From assembly GCA_011763485.2 (NCBI GenBank), contig JAANSK020249607.1:1-23319 (forward strand): a DNA stretch of 23,319 nucleotides. Reading direction: 5' to 3'. Source of the stretch: Isoetes engelmannii. Lineage: Eukaryota > Streptophyta > Lycopodiopsida > Isoetales > Isoetaceae. Shown piece by piece: positions 1-10,700 of the stretch (its first letter is position 1; the number at the start of each line of letters is the position of its first letter). The notes beneath the pieces are model-generated. The model searched no databases. It saw nothing but the letters and a program-made list of their open reading frames with translations, and was not told the DNA's origin. The position numbers were made by a program, and so were the translations under genes.

Positions 1-470
1 CTTTTAGGATTAACCCCCCCCCCCCCCCCAAAAGGGTTTTCGAGGGAAAGACCTTGGCAGTAATAAGTATGATGGTATATTGTATAGTAGTAGTAAAGCA
101 CAATTCAACGCTGCACTGGAGGACACAGCTGAATTTGTATATCTATGACCTATGATCCTAGCAAGCCCACGGAAGCTGTGTTCAATACCACACACAATGG
201 CTGACCGGGGACAACAAACTGAACAAACCGTGCCCGGATATGATCGAATGCTGGACAGATCTGAAGTGTATGGTATTCATCCTCAATGGCTCCATGTTGG
301 CAACATTGACAGTTCATGTCCTCGCGTGCCCATCTGCCAATCTCAATGCAGAGGTGATGTGCATCTGTGCGAATGAAAGCTATCAATTTGCACTTCTTCA
401 TGGGCAAATGGGTATGCAAGTACTGTTTAAAGAGGTTTTGGAGGACAAAAACAGTTATAAAAGTTCGCAT
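1..470 (-). mobile_element. LINE copy A, 3' end of ORF2 and 3' UTR
   Basis: The minus strand encodes the end of a non-LTR ORF2: a zinc knuckle at plus positions 255-311 with C-x2-C-x9-H-x4-C spacing, followed by CPAFDHIRARF, typical of LINE C-termini. Positions 130-430 are collinear with 2310-2610 (copy B). The rest to position 1 is 3' UTR, with a C homopolymer of about 16 nt at 13-29 that B and the third copy show only as short C runs. The LINE tail lies left of the window. The upper boundary is unclear: similarity fades near 470. Confidence 0.75.
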
Positions 471-610
471 GGTAGTTTGTTGATTGGTTTTAAATATATT
501 TATGATTATTCCAAGGTTTCACATTCAAGACAAGTCACTCTGATGGTGAAAACATGCTTTCTTGATGTTGGCATGCTGGGTGGGAGCACCACATGGTATC
601 TTATAAGATA

Positions 611-1189
611 AACAAAGGACAACTTTTACTTTTGCTTTCCACGATAAAGTGGAACATAAAGCTTTCGCGATGCCACTATGAGGTTGTATGATGTTTTTGA
701 AAAAAATTAGTTTTGCTCATCTCAAGCATGAAGCACAAGTCTATTTAGGTAGCATACTCACCAATATGTGGTATCATGGTACTATAAGTGTTAAAAAAAC
801 TATTTCTCTTGTCAATAAACCATTGGCGATAAGTTTTAAAAAGGAAGAACAATAGCATTTTTAATGTCCACTCAAGACAAACTAGGCTACACTACACCAT
901 CATTGCTCATTATTTACTTCACTCAATCATATTGTAGTAATGCACCTCGGCTCGATGGACTCAAATGGGAGGCTAATTTGTATCTAAATTAGTGTTTTAC
1001 CAAACTTCCAAATATCTGAGGTGAATTATACGACATTTGGGGGAGGAACTATATAGAAAAGAATGTTGATATTCATATAACAAGCCATAATAGTAGATTG
1101 ACATGCATGGCATATTGTCAATATGAAAAGGTAACTACCGGGGGAACCTAATAATTGTTAGAGTTGATTGGTAACTAGGATGGTAGAAT
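611..1189. other. No gene seen
   Basis: AT-rich sequence between LINE copies A and the solo 3' UTR fragment, presumably a CFAP263 intron. I looked for the missing C-terminal exon on the minus strand and found no convincing candidate. Confidence 0.5.
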
Positions 1190-1405
1190 TATACTATAAA
1201 CGAATGAATGAATGTATTCTTAACTTCCACGGAGACCAATTGGCCTATGGGACTCAAACAAAAAGAACATCAAGCGTATTGCTGTCAGGATTAAAAAACT
1301 CTGCCCCGAAGGGTTTTTGATGGAAAAACCTTAGTAGTAATAAGCATGCTGACAAACTGTACAATGATATCTCAATGAGAAAGACCATTGAATTTGTTTA
1401 TACAT
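1190..1405 (-). mobile_element. Solo 3' UTR fragment of the same LINE family
   Basis: About 215 bp match the 3' UTR of copy B: TCCACGGAGACCA at 1228-1240 against 2130-2142, then ATGGGACTCAAACAAA, a GTATT block, the C-rich turn and CCTTAG.AATAAG. On the minus strand it ends in an (ATTC)n tail at about 1199-1214. It looks like a severely 5'-truncated insertion in the intron downstream of exon 6. No target-site duplication is obvious. Confidence 0.7.
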
Positions 1406-1578
1406 TCTTTTCCATTAATTATATAGACCATCTGCTTTTTTGTGCATCTCATAGAGCAGTAAATCTCTAGTGGATGTTAGATATGCTCTTCTTCTTCTTC
1501 TTTCACTAATATACTTTAATTAAACTACTTCATAAATAATTCTTTGCATAATCATAATAGTATAAAAATTGGGGGTAC

Positions 1579-1713
1579 CTTGTTTTGCCAATTTCGAAGT
1601 TCTTTTCTAAGATGTCCCACTCTATCTAATAAGTGCATATAGTCTAATGCACGTGGTTGGGGAGGTCCTTCTTCATCTTGTAACAAGAGAAGAAGTGTTT
1701 CACGAAGTTTTCT
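1579..1713 (-). CDS. CFAP263: CFAP263 exon 6
   Basis: A 135-nt exon of 45 residues, phase 0, acceptor TTGTGCAG and donor AAG/GTACCC. It begins RKLRETLLLLLQ and runs through PRALDYMHLLDRVGHL to LRNWQNK. The pattern of a Pro, a short DYM/TYV motif and then a coil ending in W-x-x-K-V matches the C-terminal part of CCDC113. The reading frame upstream of the acceptor stays open, so a longer exon start is possible. No stop is reached, so at least one more exon must follow to the left. Confidence 0.7.
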
Positions 1714-4700
1714 CTGCACAACATAAGCTTGGTTAAGATGCTTCATAAGGTCAAAAGCATATATTCAAAATAATCTAATATTAGCTATTAGCTAGAATAT
1801 AACTTTTATACAATATCATACTTGCCATGCAGCTACCGTCTGACTTTCTTGTACTGCAAGACCTAAAATAGTCCTTACTTCATCTTTACTTTTAGAAGGC
1901 ATCTGGTTATTATGACGATAATATAGCAATAAAAAAGATCTATGTACTAATAGAAAAAGGAGCTTAATTGCTTTCCATGCTTTCAAATGATTGATATTTA
2001 AGTCTCCATTGATTATGTTCAAGCAATGTCATATGCAAGGCAATTGAAGGAGAATTCCTTTATTTAATTTTGTCTTTTTTATTCAGATAAGAATAGAATA
2101 GAATAGAATAAAATATAGTTTTTATCATCCACGGAGACCAGTTGGCATATGGGACTCAAACAAAGAGAGAGCAACAAACGTATTACTGTCAAGGTTAAAA
2201 AAACCCCACCCCAGGGTTTTCGAGGGAAGAACCTTAGCAATAATAAGTATGCTGGTAGATATACAATTCAATACTGCACCGAAGAGCACAACTGAGTTCG
2301 TACATCCATGACCTCTTGAAGTTATGATCCTAGCAAACCCACGGAGGTCGTGTCCAATAGCACATGCAGCAGCCGGTCAAGCAGAACCAACTGAATATAC
2401 CATGTCCAGATATGAGCGTATGCTGGGCCGGTCTAAATATATGGCATTCATCCTCAATGACGCCATGCTGGCAGCACTGGCAGATTCCGTCCTCGCGTGC
2501 CTCCTGAGTCCATCAGCCTATTTCAATACAGAGGTGATGCGCCTTCATGCGAATGGAAGCTATCAGTTTGCGCTTCTTCATGGGAAAATTGGTGCACAGG
2601 TAGTGGTGCGGGCCTTATACGAGAATGGGATTGACTTGCTGCCGATAATATGCCACCTTGACATGTGTCATGCATCCCATATTTTGCTAAGTAAGCAAGC
2701 ATCATGATACTATCTCAATTCATCGTGCTCCTTCTTGCGTACGTGCACGCACCTGTATGCTTATACATTACATCGAGAGAACCACTGAGCTAGTCCTTCT
2801 AGCAAGCTTTGAGGTGCTATGGACCTATTTCTACAGCTAAAGCCATATTTAGTAGATGGGTATCACCTATATGGGTTACCTTTTAAAAGTAAAGGATATG
2901 GCGGTCTAGCATGCCCCTTTGAAGGGGTAGGAAACCCGTATCCTACAACAGGATCTCATATGGGACTGTTAACTTTACCCCAAGTGCTTATGCTAAGAAG
3001 CTCTTCTGTGCCTGTTCCAGGTTACTCCAGGTGGCTAGTGATATTATCAGACCCCACACTTTTGCCTTGTATAGGAGAACAAGTTTGACCAAGGCCCTAA
3101 GAGGTGTGACGGGTGATTCCAGACATACTGCTTTGTCTTGTGGCTGTTGTTCTGCATGGCATATAGAGCTTTCTAGCCTGCTGTAATGCGCAACTTGATG
3201 CAAGCATCCCAGAGTGTGGTGGTAAAAAACTTGATTTTTCAAATACTTGTAGGCCGGAGCCACCTCCACATTCTGCCCTCACAAATGAAGGATAGGGGTC
3301 TTGTTACAGTTGTCTAGTTTTGGCCAAGTTAACACGCATACCAATGAACCGACAGAAAGTGTCTAGAGCATTCAGGTCACATAGCATGTCTTGCGGAGTG
3401 TAGGACAACAGGTCGACGATGTCACCATACATGAGTTGGCAAATTATGTGGTGCTTCAGCTGAGCACCTGCACCACCCCTTCCCCGTGTTCAATGGTCAA
3501 TGGCGGAGTGTCTGGTTCGAAAGCCTGCTTGTGTAAGAGCACGCATCTCCACATCTTCTGCTTGTTAGTCGCTGCTCAAGGATGTCAGCCAACAATTTTG
3601 CAAAGAGGGAGCTGATCATGATGGTGCGATAGTTAGCTAGACAGTAAGGGTCACCTGCCTTGTATATGGGAACAGCTATGCTAGTGGTCCACTGCGAGGG
3701 GGAAGCATTCTTGCAAAGCTCTATTAAATAACATCGTCAAGATGGATACCATGGGTGGCCCAGCCCATTTGAGGAGCTCTGCCTGCATGCCATCCAAATC
3801 TACTGCCTTCCCATTGACGAGGCGCTATAGGCCCATTATAACACCTGCCTTTCTAATGACGTGGTAGGCCCATCTGTGGGGGCACTGCAACCCGACCTTC
3901 TAGTGGGTCATAAAGCCACTGCAAGTATGCACCCACTACTCTGAGGTAATGCTCCCTGTAGGTTGTAGAGGGTTGCTCAATGCCCTTCTCCAGAATGCCT
4001 TGGGATGCCATTCCAAGCGATAGAACATATGTTGCTAATGTTCTGCAATGTATCTAGCCTTCTTTCCCTTGAGGAAGGCAGAGTACTGGCTGATGGCATG
4101 TGGGTGCAAGGTGGGATCAATGACTTGACGAAGCCAGCATTTGAACTCCCTACATTTGTTATCAAACCACCGGTTGCGAGGAAGGTGGTGGTTTCCAAAG
4201 GTCTCCATGAGCGGCCTCTCCCAAAGCAACTGTCGACGACCGTCATAAGCAACTGGTCATTTTGCTGCTGCAGTGTGGGAAGCTGCAATATTCCCTCCAG
4301 GTCATGCTCAACCATTTGGGCATAGGTTTCTACTTGGCCATACTCCAGGCACAACTGGGGCATACAGGTGTTGAAGTAATGGACATGTTGATAAGGTTGT
4401 ACTACTTGATCCATCATGCTTCTCTTCTTATAGATAGAAAAGCATGTTGATAAGGTTGTATTACTTTACATACTCTATCAGAGGATTACTGGAGAGATTG
4501 ATTTAGAGAGTCTTATGGTCAAAAGGTTTCCATTGGTATTAAAAGGTATTGAAGCAATAGACACCATTATTGGCAGTCTTGCCAACAATCTTAGATCAAG
4601 TTATCATGAAGCTGAAGTTGAATTCCATAACAACAAAAATACAAGTTGCATACCTTTTGTTGTTTCTCTAAAAAAATTTGCTCCTTATTAGATACAATAA

Positions 4701-7700
4701 GTGGAGATCGATCTTCAAGAGATTGCTTATACTGAATCCCTTCTGTACTTGCTTTATTTAGTAGCATTTGTACATGTTCTAAGGTCTGCAAAATAATCAT
4801 ATTAGAATTACTACATAGAACTTTCAAACTTGTGCAATTATTTGCAATGCCATTTAAATTAGGACAAGAATTGGCAAGTATAAAGGTCAACCTCTTCAAC
4901 CAAGACCGTCATTCGTTCAAGACTATGCTAAAAGTGCTATGTCTAATAGTTATGTCAATCACTTAGATAAATTCTCAAAGTCATTTGACATTTGGCAATT
5001 TATAATTAATGTTCTTTAAAGTGAGCCATAACTCCTAACAAAATCTCCAGGCTAAGTGTTCTTTGATGGAATGGATTTAATCTATCAAATGTAATCATTT
5101 CTACATGTTCACAAGTAAATAAGGAATGTGCAATCAATTCATTTTGCTTACTCTTTGGATGTTTCTATCAAAAGCTATAATAAATATTTCGACTATATCG
5201 AATATGCATATAATAACGATCTTATAAAAACATTTTGAGATCTTGTTTGTCTTTCTTCTGATGCAAGTGAATTGTGAACCTCGCGTGTTTATGAGTCAAA
5301 ATGCTATTTAAAACTTATCAATAGAGAATAGTAAACGATATATTTCAATATGTATGTACTATCTTTTGTTTCTACATGTTTTGCTACCTTTGCTAGTTCC
5401 AATATAATGAAATAATTTTGATTCACGATAGAAGGAAGGAAGGAAGGAAGATAGAGAAAGTTTTTAAAGACTAATTTGCATGTACTAAATAGTATTCTTA
5501 GAGTGCACCCTTTCTACGCCATTGATCTTAGAGAAGGGAAAAATTGTATGGCAGAGCCCTTTTTTTTTTGCATGTGTTTCTTATTTACCCTTATCTGCCC
5601 TTTCAGTTTCAGAACGCAAATCGTTGCTAGCTATGGTGCCATTATTTTAGAGAAAAAAAATCATTGAAGCTTGTTTTGGGACAAGGTTATAGGTAGGAAC
5701 GCCAGTATAACGTTCACGATTTAGGGCAAAGCAGAAATATCACAAAGCGATTCGCTGGAATAAAGCTTCGGAAGCTTTATTCCAGCAATTTTGCAGAAAC
5801 ATAGAAGCGAATGAGGATGAATGAGGATGAAGTGAAAAAAAAAAAAAAAAAAGGTTGAATGTGACTTTTGCACCGGATTTGCTTGTTGGGCTCCTAATCG
5901 GTATATCGTTAACCAACTGGGCAAAACCATCTAGACGATTATATGTAGTCGCTTCTACCCATTTATGCCGATGTCTCGGGAATGCCCCACAGGCACATTC
6001 AAGGATCTAATACTCAAGCGGTCTACTATGGGCCCGTTGCAATCTCCCCCCAAGAGAACTATGCTCTTGCTCGAGCATCCAAGACTACGAACTAACCAAT
6101 ATACCACTGACTGGGTGGTTACCAAGGTTACATATAGGCACCATGGAGACTTGAACTCGAGACCTGCTCTAATACCAACTGTAACGTTCCTAACCGACAT
6201 GTCCTTAACCCACTAAGCAAACCGTCCAGACGTTTATGAATAGTCGCTTCTACCCATTTATGCCGGTGTCTTGGGAACACCCCACAGGCACATTCAAGGA
6301 TCAAATACTCAAGCGATCTACTATAGACCCGTTACAGTTCATTCCAGTCATTTTGTTCATGTTCATCTCAGCTCTTGCATTTGTGCCCAGCAGACTCCCT
6401 CCATCTATACAAGTTGCCTTGTAATTTTATGGCACCGCATGCATTTTGGGCTAAATCTATCTTCATTCATATTCATCTTTACATGGCAGCCAAATCTATC
6501 TTGAATGTTATTCTACTGGCTGAAGCAAGGGTGGTCAGCAACTCATTCCTTGATACATCTGTTGTAACTATTGTTGTCAATCCCATGAGGAAAAGCTCCA
6601 GCAAAAAGTCTTTTATAAATAGAAATGGAAAGTTATTCAGGCAAGTTTGTTCAGCTGAAAATAAAACATTTGAGAGCAACATGTCAAATCAAAATGGCAG
6701 AACCTATAATCTATGGATAGGCTTTTGAGTACTCTACAATTTTTTGTTGTGTTTATCTGTCCTGCTCTTTTGTACTGGGTAGGCTGCCATGTTACTGCTC
6801 TAATACAATAGTCTAATTTGTAGACACTAGGTACTGCTCTATAGCTTGTGAAATCCAGAAATGTACTACTTCATAGCTAGATATTCTAATTCCAAAGTTC
6901 TAAATGCACTGGGTTGCTCTTGCCTCCTAACATTCCATGAATAATGATAAATATCTGTACTATTTCACATAGATCAGGCATGGTTCTTTGCTTCGATATC
7001 TTATCATACTTTATTTTCAAATGTTTTTGCAGTCTATGAAAGAGATGTTTAAATTCCAGAACTCTCTTGCCGACACTGCAAGAACCTAATTGTAGTAAAT
7101 TTGGACAAAATGGTTTGATGATCACTGTTGGCTGCTGCAAAGATATCATTTACAAGACAAGGAGAAATTTAGGCAAATTATCACTCAGATGCTGTGACGT
7201 TATATTGCTAAGAAAAGCTTGCCTAACAGATTGTTTCCAAGTTTATATTTCTTATGCCTCTATTTGTGGGAATCTTCCACCTCTATTTGTGTAGATCTCT
7301 TGGATGTTTACATAGAGTATCACTGGAACTATATTTTTTTGTAGAACATCATATCTTTGTATGTATTTAGGAAATTGCATTAGAAAATTTTACTTATAAA
7401 ATTAAAGCAGTATATTAAAGCCTTCATCTGGCAGCTGTGGCAAAGGGGATTGGCAACCAACTATAAGAGATATAAGTGTTGTTTTTCAATACTGACATCT
7501 GCCCGAGATGTCTTTCTTTTGCAAAAAATGAAGATCATCTTTTTAAGACCTGTTTTTGGTCTCAGTGGACAATTGAGATCTCATCCTCCTCCCTTGATCT
7601 CAATCTCTCCTTTGATTGCCAAGAGAAAGATTTTTTCATCCCGGATGTCCCTAGGCATTGGAGCTTCTACCTCCTCCTCTGGAGAATTTGGAAAGGGCGC

Positions 7701-10700
7701 AATAAGCTGGTTTTCGATAATGAAATTATTTGGCCAGAGGCCATTCTTGCTCAAACCTATTATGATGTCTCTTGGATTCATAAGGTTAATTCTTAATTTT
7801 GCCGATCAGGTTTTGCTCTGTGCAGGGAAATTCTTCGTGATGAGCAGGCGAATTACCTTTCCAAACAAGAAGTTCGAGGAAGTCGAGAGGTGGGCAGCAA
7901 GTTTTTTAACTGGCTGCTCCACGCACCACTTTGGAGATGAATGTGATTGCCTCTGCGCTTGTTCACTAGAGGAACCAGACCTCATCCAAGAAGTTGTCTG
8001 TCAGGCTCGAGATGCTTCTGGAAGATACAATTTCGCAAGATCCCGAATCTGTCCCTGCCTCGTTTGTGTGCTCACCATGAAGACCAAAGGGCCTAATCCC
8101 TTTGAGGTTGCAGAAGCTGAAGGCCGTGTGGAAACAGAGTAGCTGCCTCGACATATTAATTCCAGCTCACAGACTCTCTTTCAAAAACTTAACTACCTAA
8201 GTTCAAGTTAAGCTTTATTTTAAGTTCTTAAACTCTAAGGCTCACTATTATGGTTATCATCATAAAAGCCTCTTCTTTCGGCCATATAGGCCTTCTTGGA
8301 GGAATTTCTTCCCCCCAAGAAAATTTTGTACTCTACTTGTACTTTTTTCCTCTTTTGTACTCTTTACACTCAAAATATAAATAGAACACCAACCTTCAAT
8401 AAAAAAAAATTAAAGCAGTAGATATTTTGAATATCTAGGTGGTCAAAGGTTTATGACATCACTTGAATTGGATCCCATGTTGTTTTGGTCGACATCATTT
8501 TCCTTTTTAAAAAGTTGATGAAAAAGAGTTATGTTGACATCATTTCCCTTTTTAAGAAGTTTACGAAAAAGAGTTATGCTAGATATTCTTTTCTAACCAT
8601 ATATTATATCATGACCGTTCTTAACATCTATAGTACCTTTTCGGGGCCAATTTTGTTTTTCTACAACACAAACCATTACCTTTAATGGTTTTAGTTAACA
8701 CATCAAGGCATAACTCATGAATATGCCCATCCAGCAGCTCTTGTTGCTGGGAGTCACCCCCCGTGTGAATATGCACCCAAATCAAAGGGGGTTTTGAGGG
8801 GATTTTAATTCTAAAGTGTTAAATGTAATGGTTTGTGTTAACTAAAAACATTAAAGGTTGTGTTATGTAGCCAAAAATTTGCTGAAAGATTGCACAAACT
8901 GGTCCTTGACTACTTTTGATTATATAACATCAGTAAAATGTATACTATATTTCATCCAGGATAGGTGGACCTAACATGTCCAGTTAGATGTACCACAATG
9001 ACAATCCATCCAAAGATCTAGCATAAGGGGACTTGCCAGAAAACAATTGATCTTTTCCATTTATGTAGCTCTCTAACACGAGTTCATACATATTTTATTT
9101 TTCTACACTAAACCAAGGAACTTTTTACACAAACACCCATTTTAAAGTCGAATATTGACAATTAAAGTGGTCTTTATTATATAAATTCACTTTTTCAAGA
9201 TAAGGATTTTCCACCAATGATTCAAAACTACTGACAGATGAAATGTGTCCCACTACAAAATCGTTCGATATGCTCTATAGATTTTTTTTTCAGTGATTGA
9301 GTGTTGGTTGGTTAATCTGTTTCTATATGTTCCCTGTTGAGTGCAATGGATGGTGAATAAAGATAAGATCCATACATGAACATTGATGTGTCTATGCATC
9401 TCATAAACTATATATGGGCCTTAGTGGGCGTTAAAAAAGCTTTCCTCTTTAGTAGGTGGCTTCTTCTTTTTAACAGACGAATTTGATTATGGTGTTGTGT
9501 GCACATTGCATTTTATTGATGTGTAAACATTTAAATTGATGGTCTTCTTCCCGTGTCCGTTATATACAAGGTTGAGAACAAACCTTGCAATTCTAGCCTA
9601 TCCACGTTGCCACGTCACTTAAATTTCATCTATGCCCTTGGATCATCTAATTTACATATCCGGTTCACGAAATTCCAAAACTAAAAAAATTCCTTCTGTT
9701 CTTCTCCCTGCCTTCCTTGTTTCCTCTCTTTAATCGGCATCACAGCAAGAGTGATCCCATCCTGAAGCCCTTTCATAGGGCTGCTTCTCTTGTAGGATTT
9801 GCCTTCTATCTAAGGTTTGGGAACCAGGGCCAATGGCAACTATGGCATTGTAAAAGCGATGGCAGCATGGCCGATCGCAGAGCAGTGGCTATGATGTCGT
9901 ATTTGCCTCAGAGAACTCGGCTATGGGGTTGTGAGCAGGCCGTTTTGTCGTTCAATGCAGCTTTCTTTCCTTAAGAAGCTTTGCCATGGCAATTTGTTCT
10001 ACTTTATGCTTTGGTTTTCTAGGTCTTGGTAAAGCATCTGAAAGCATAGTCTTATGAAAGAAAGGGCAGGTACAATTTTCTATTTGACCTTACCTTAGTG
10101 TTCATGCAAACCCTGCTAATTTGTTACTCCCTTTGGTCCCTAATTTATCTTTCATGTATTATTCCTTCCTATTTCAAAAGCTGCAGCAAGGAAGAGCATC
10201 TCCTGGCAAATGCTTCATGCTATATATTGTCTGGTCTTTGCAACATTTAGTTTTTCAATTAGTAGATGACTAGTTTCATGGTGAAACTTTCTTTGCTTGA
10301 TCATTTTTCTGGAACCGGCATTGAGATAAGCTTATCGATTAGATTTTTTGCAACCATGCCATGATATTGACACTCAAGAGAAAAAACAACAACGAAGATA
10401 GGCCTAAGGTAATCGAAAAGGGAACTTTGAAGTTCAGGATAGGGACTTTTCTCATTTTTTTTATGTGTCTTGCTTCCATGTGTAGCTTTAAGGAGGTGTG
10501 CATCAGACTTTCATTGTAATAAACAGGTACACATCATCATTTTTGGTTTGTTCTCTTTTGGGCATCTCGAATATGATTTATATGCAAGGATTCTACATTA
10601 GTTCGTCTTTCTCCTTAAACAATAGTAAATTTAAGCAGATTTTGGCAAAGTATTTTTGTTTCTTGTATTCGCATTCGCAAATACTTTTTCTATTGTATAC

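Larger units (their letters stand above)
5884..6336 (-). mobile_element. TRIM-like LTR miniature (fossil)
   Basis: Two direct repeats of about 157 bp (5884-6041 and 6180-6336) flank 138 bp. On the minus strand each repeat begins TG and ends CA. Two bases inside the right repeat, which is the 5' one, lies TGGTATTAGAGCAGG (6163-6177), resembling the initiator-Met tRNA primer-binding site of plant LTR elements. Next to the left repeat is a purine tract, CTTGGGGGGAGAT on the minus strand (6042-6054). This matches a terminal-repeat retrotransposon in miniature, which carries no genes. The repeats are about four-fifths identical, suggesting an old insertion. No target duplication is recognised. Confidence 0.8.

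Noticed and set aside
2819-3088. Plus-strand frame of 89 codons
   Set aside because: Overlaps LINE copy B in antisense; no family resemblance.
4005-4325. Plus-strand frame of 106 codons
   Set aside because: Antisense shadow of LINE copy B, whose minus frame matches copy C.
5965-6424. Several short frames on both strands
   Set aside because: They lie in the two repeats of the TRIM-like element and its flank, which has no coding content in this family.
7450-8142. 230-codon open frame, the longest in the window
   Set aside because: It overlaps the L1 zf-RVT frame in another register and continues into the L1 3' UTR. No domain resemblance; the L1 frame explains the sequence.
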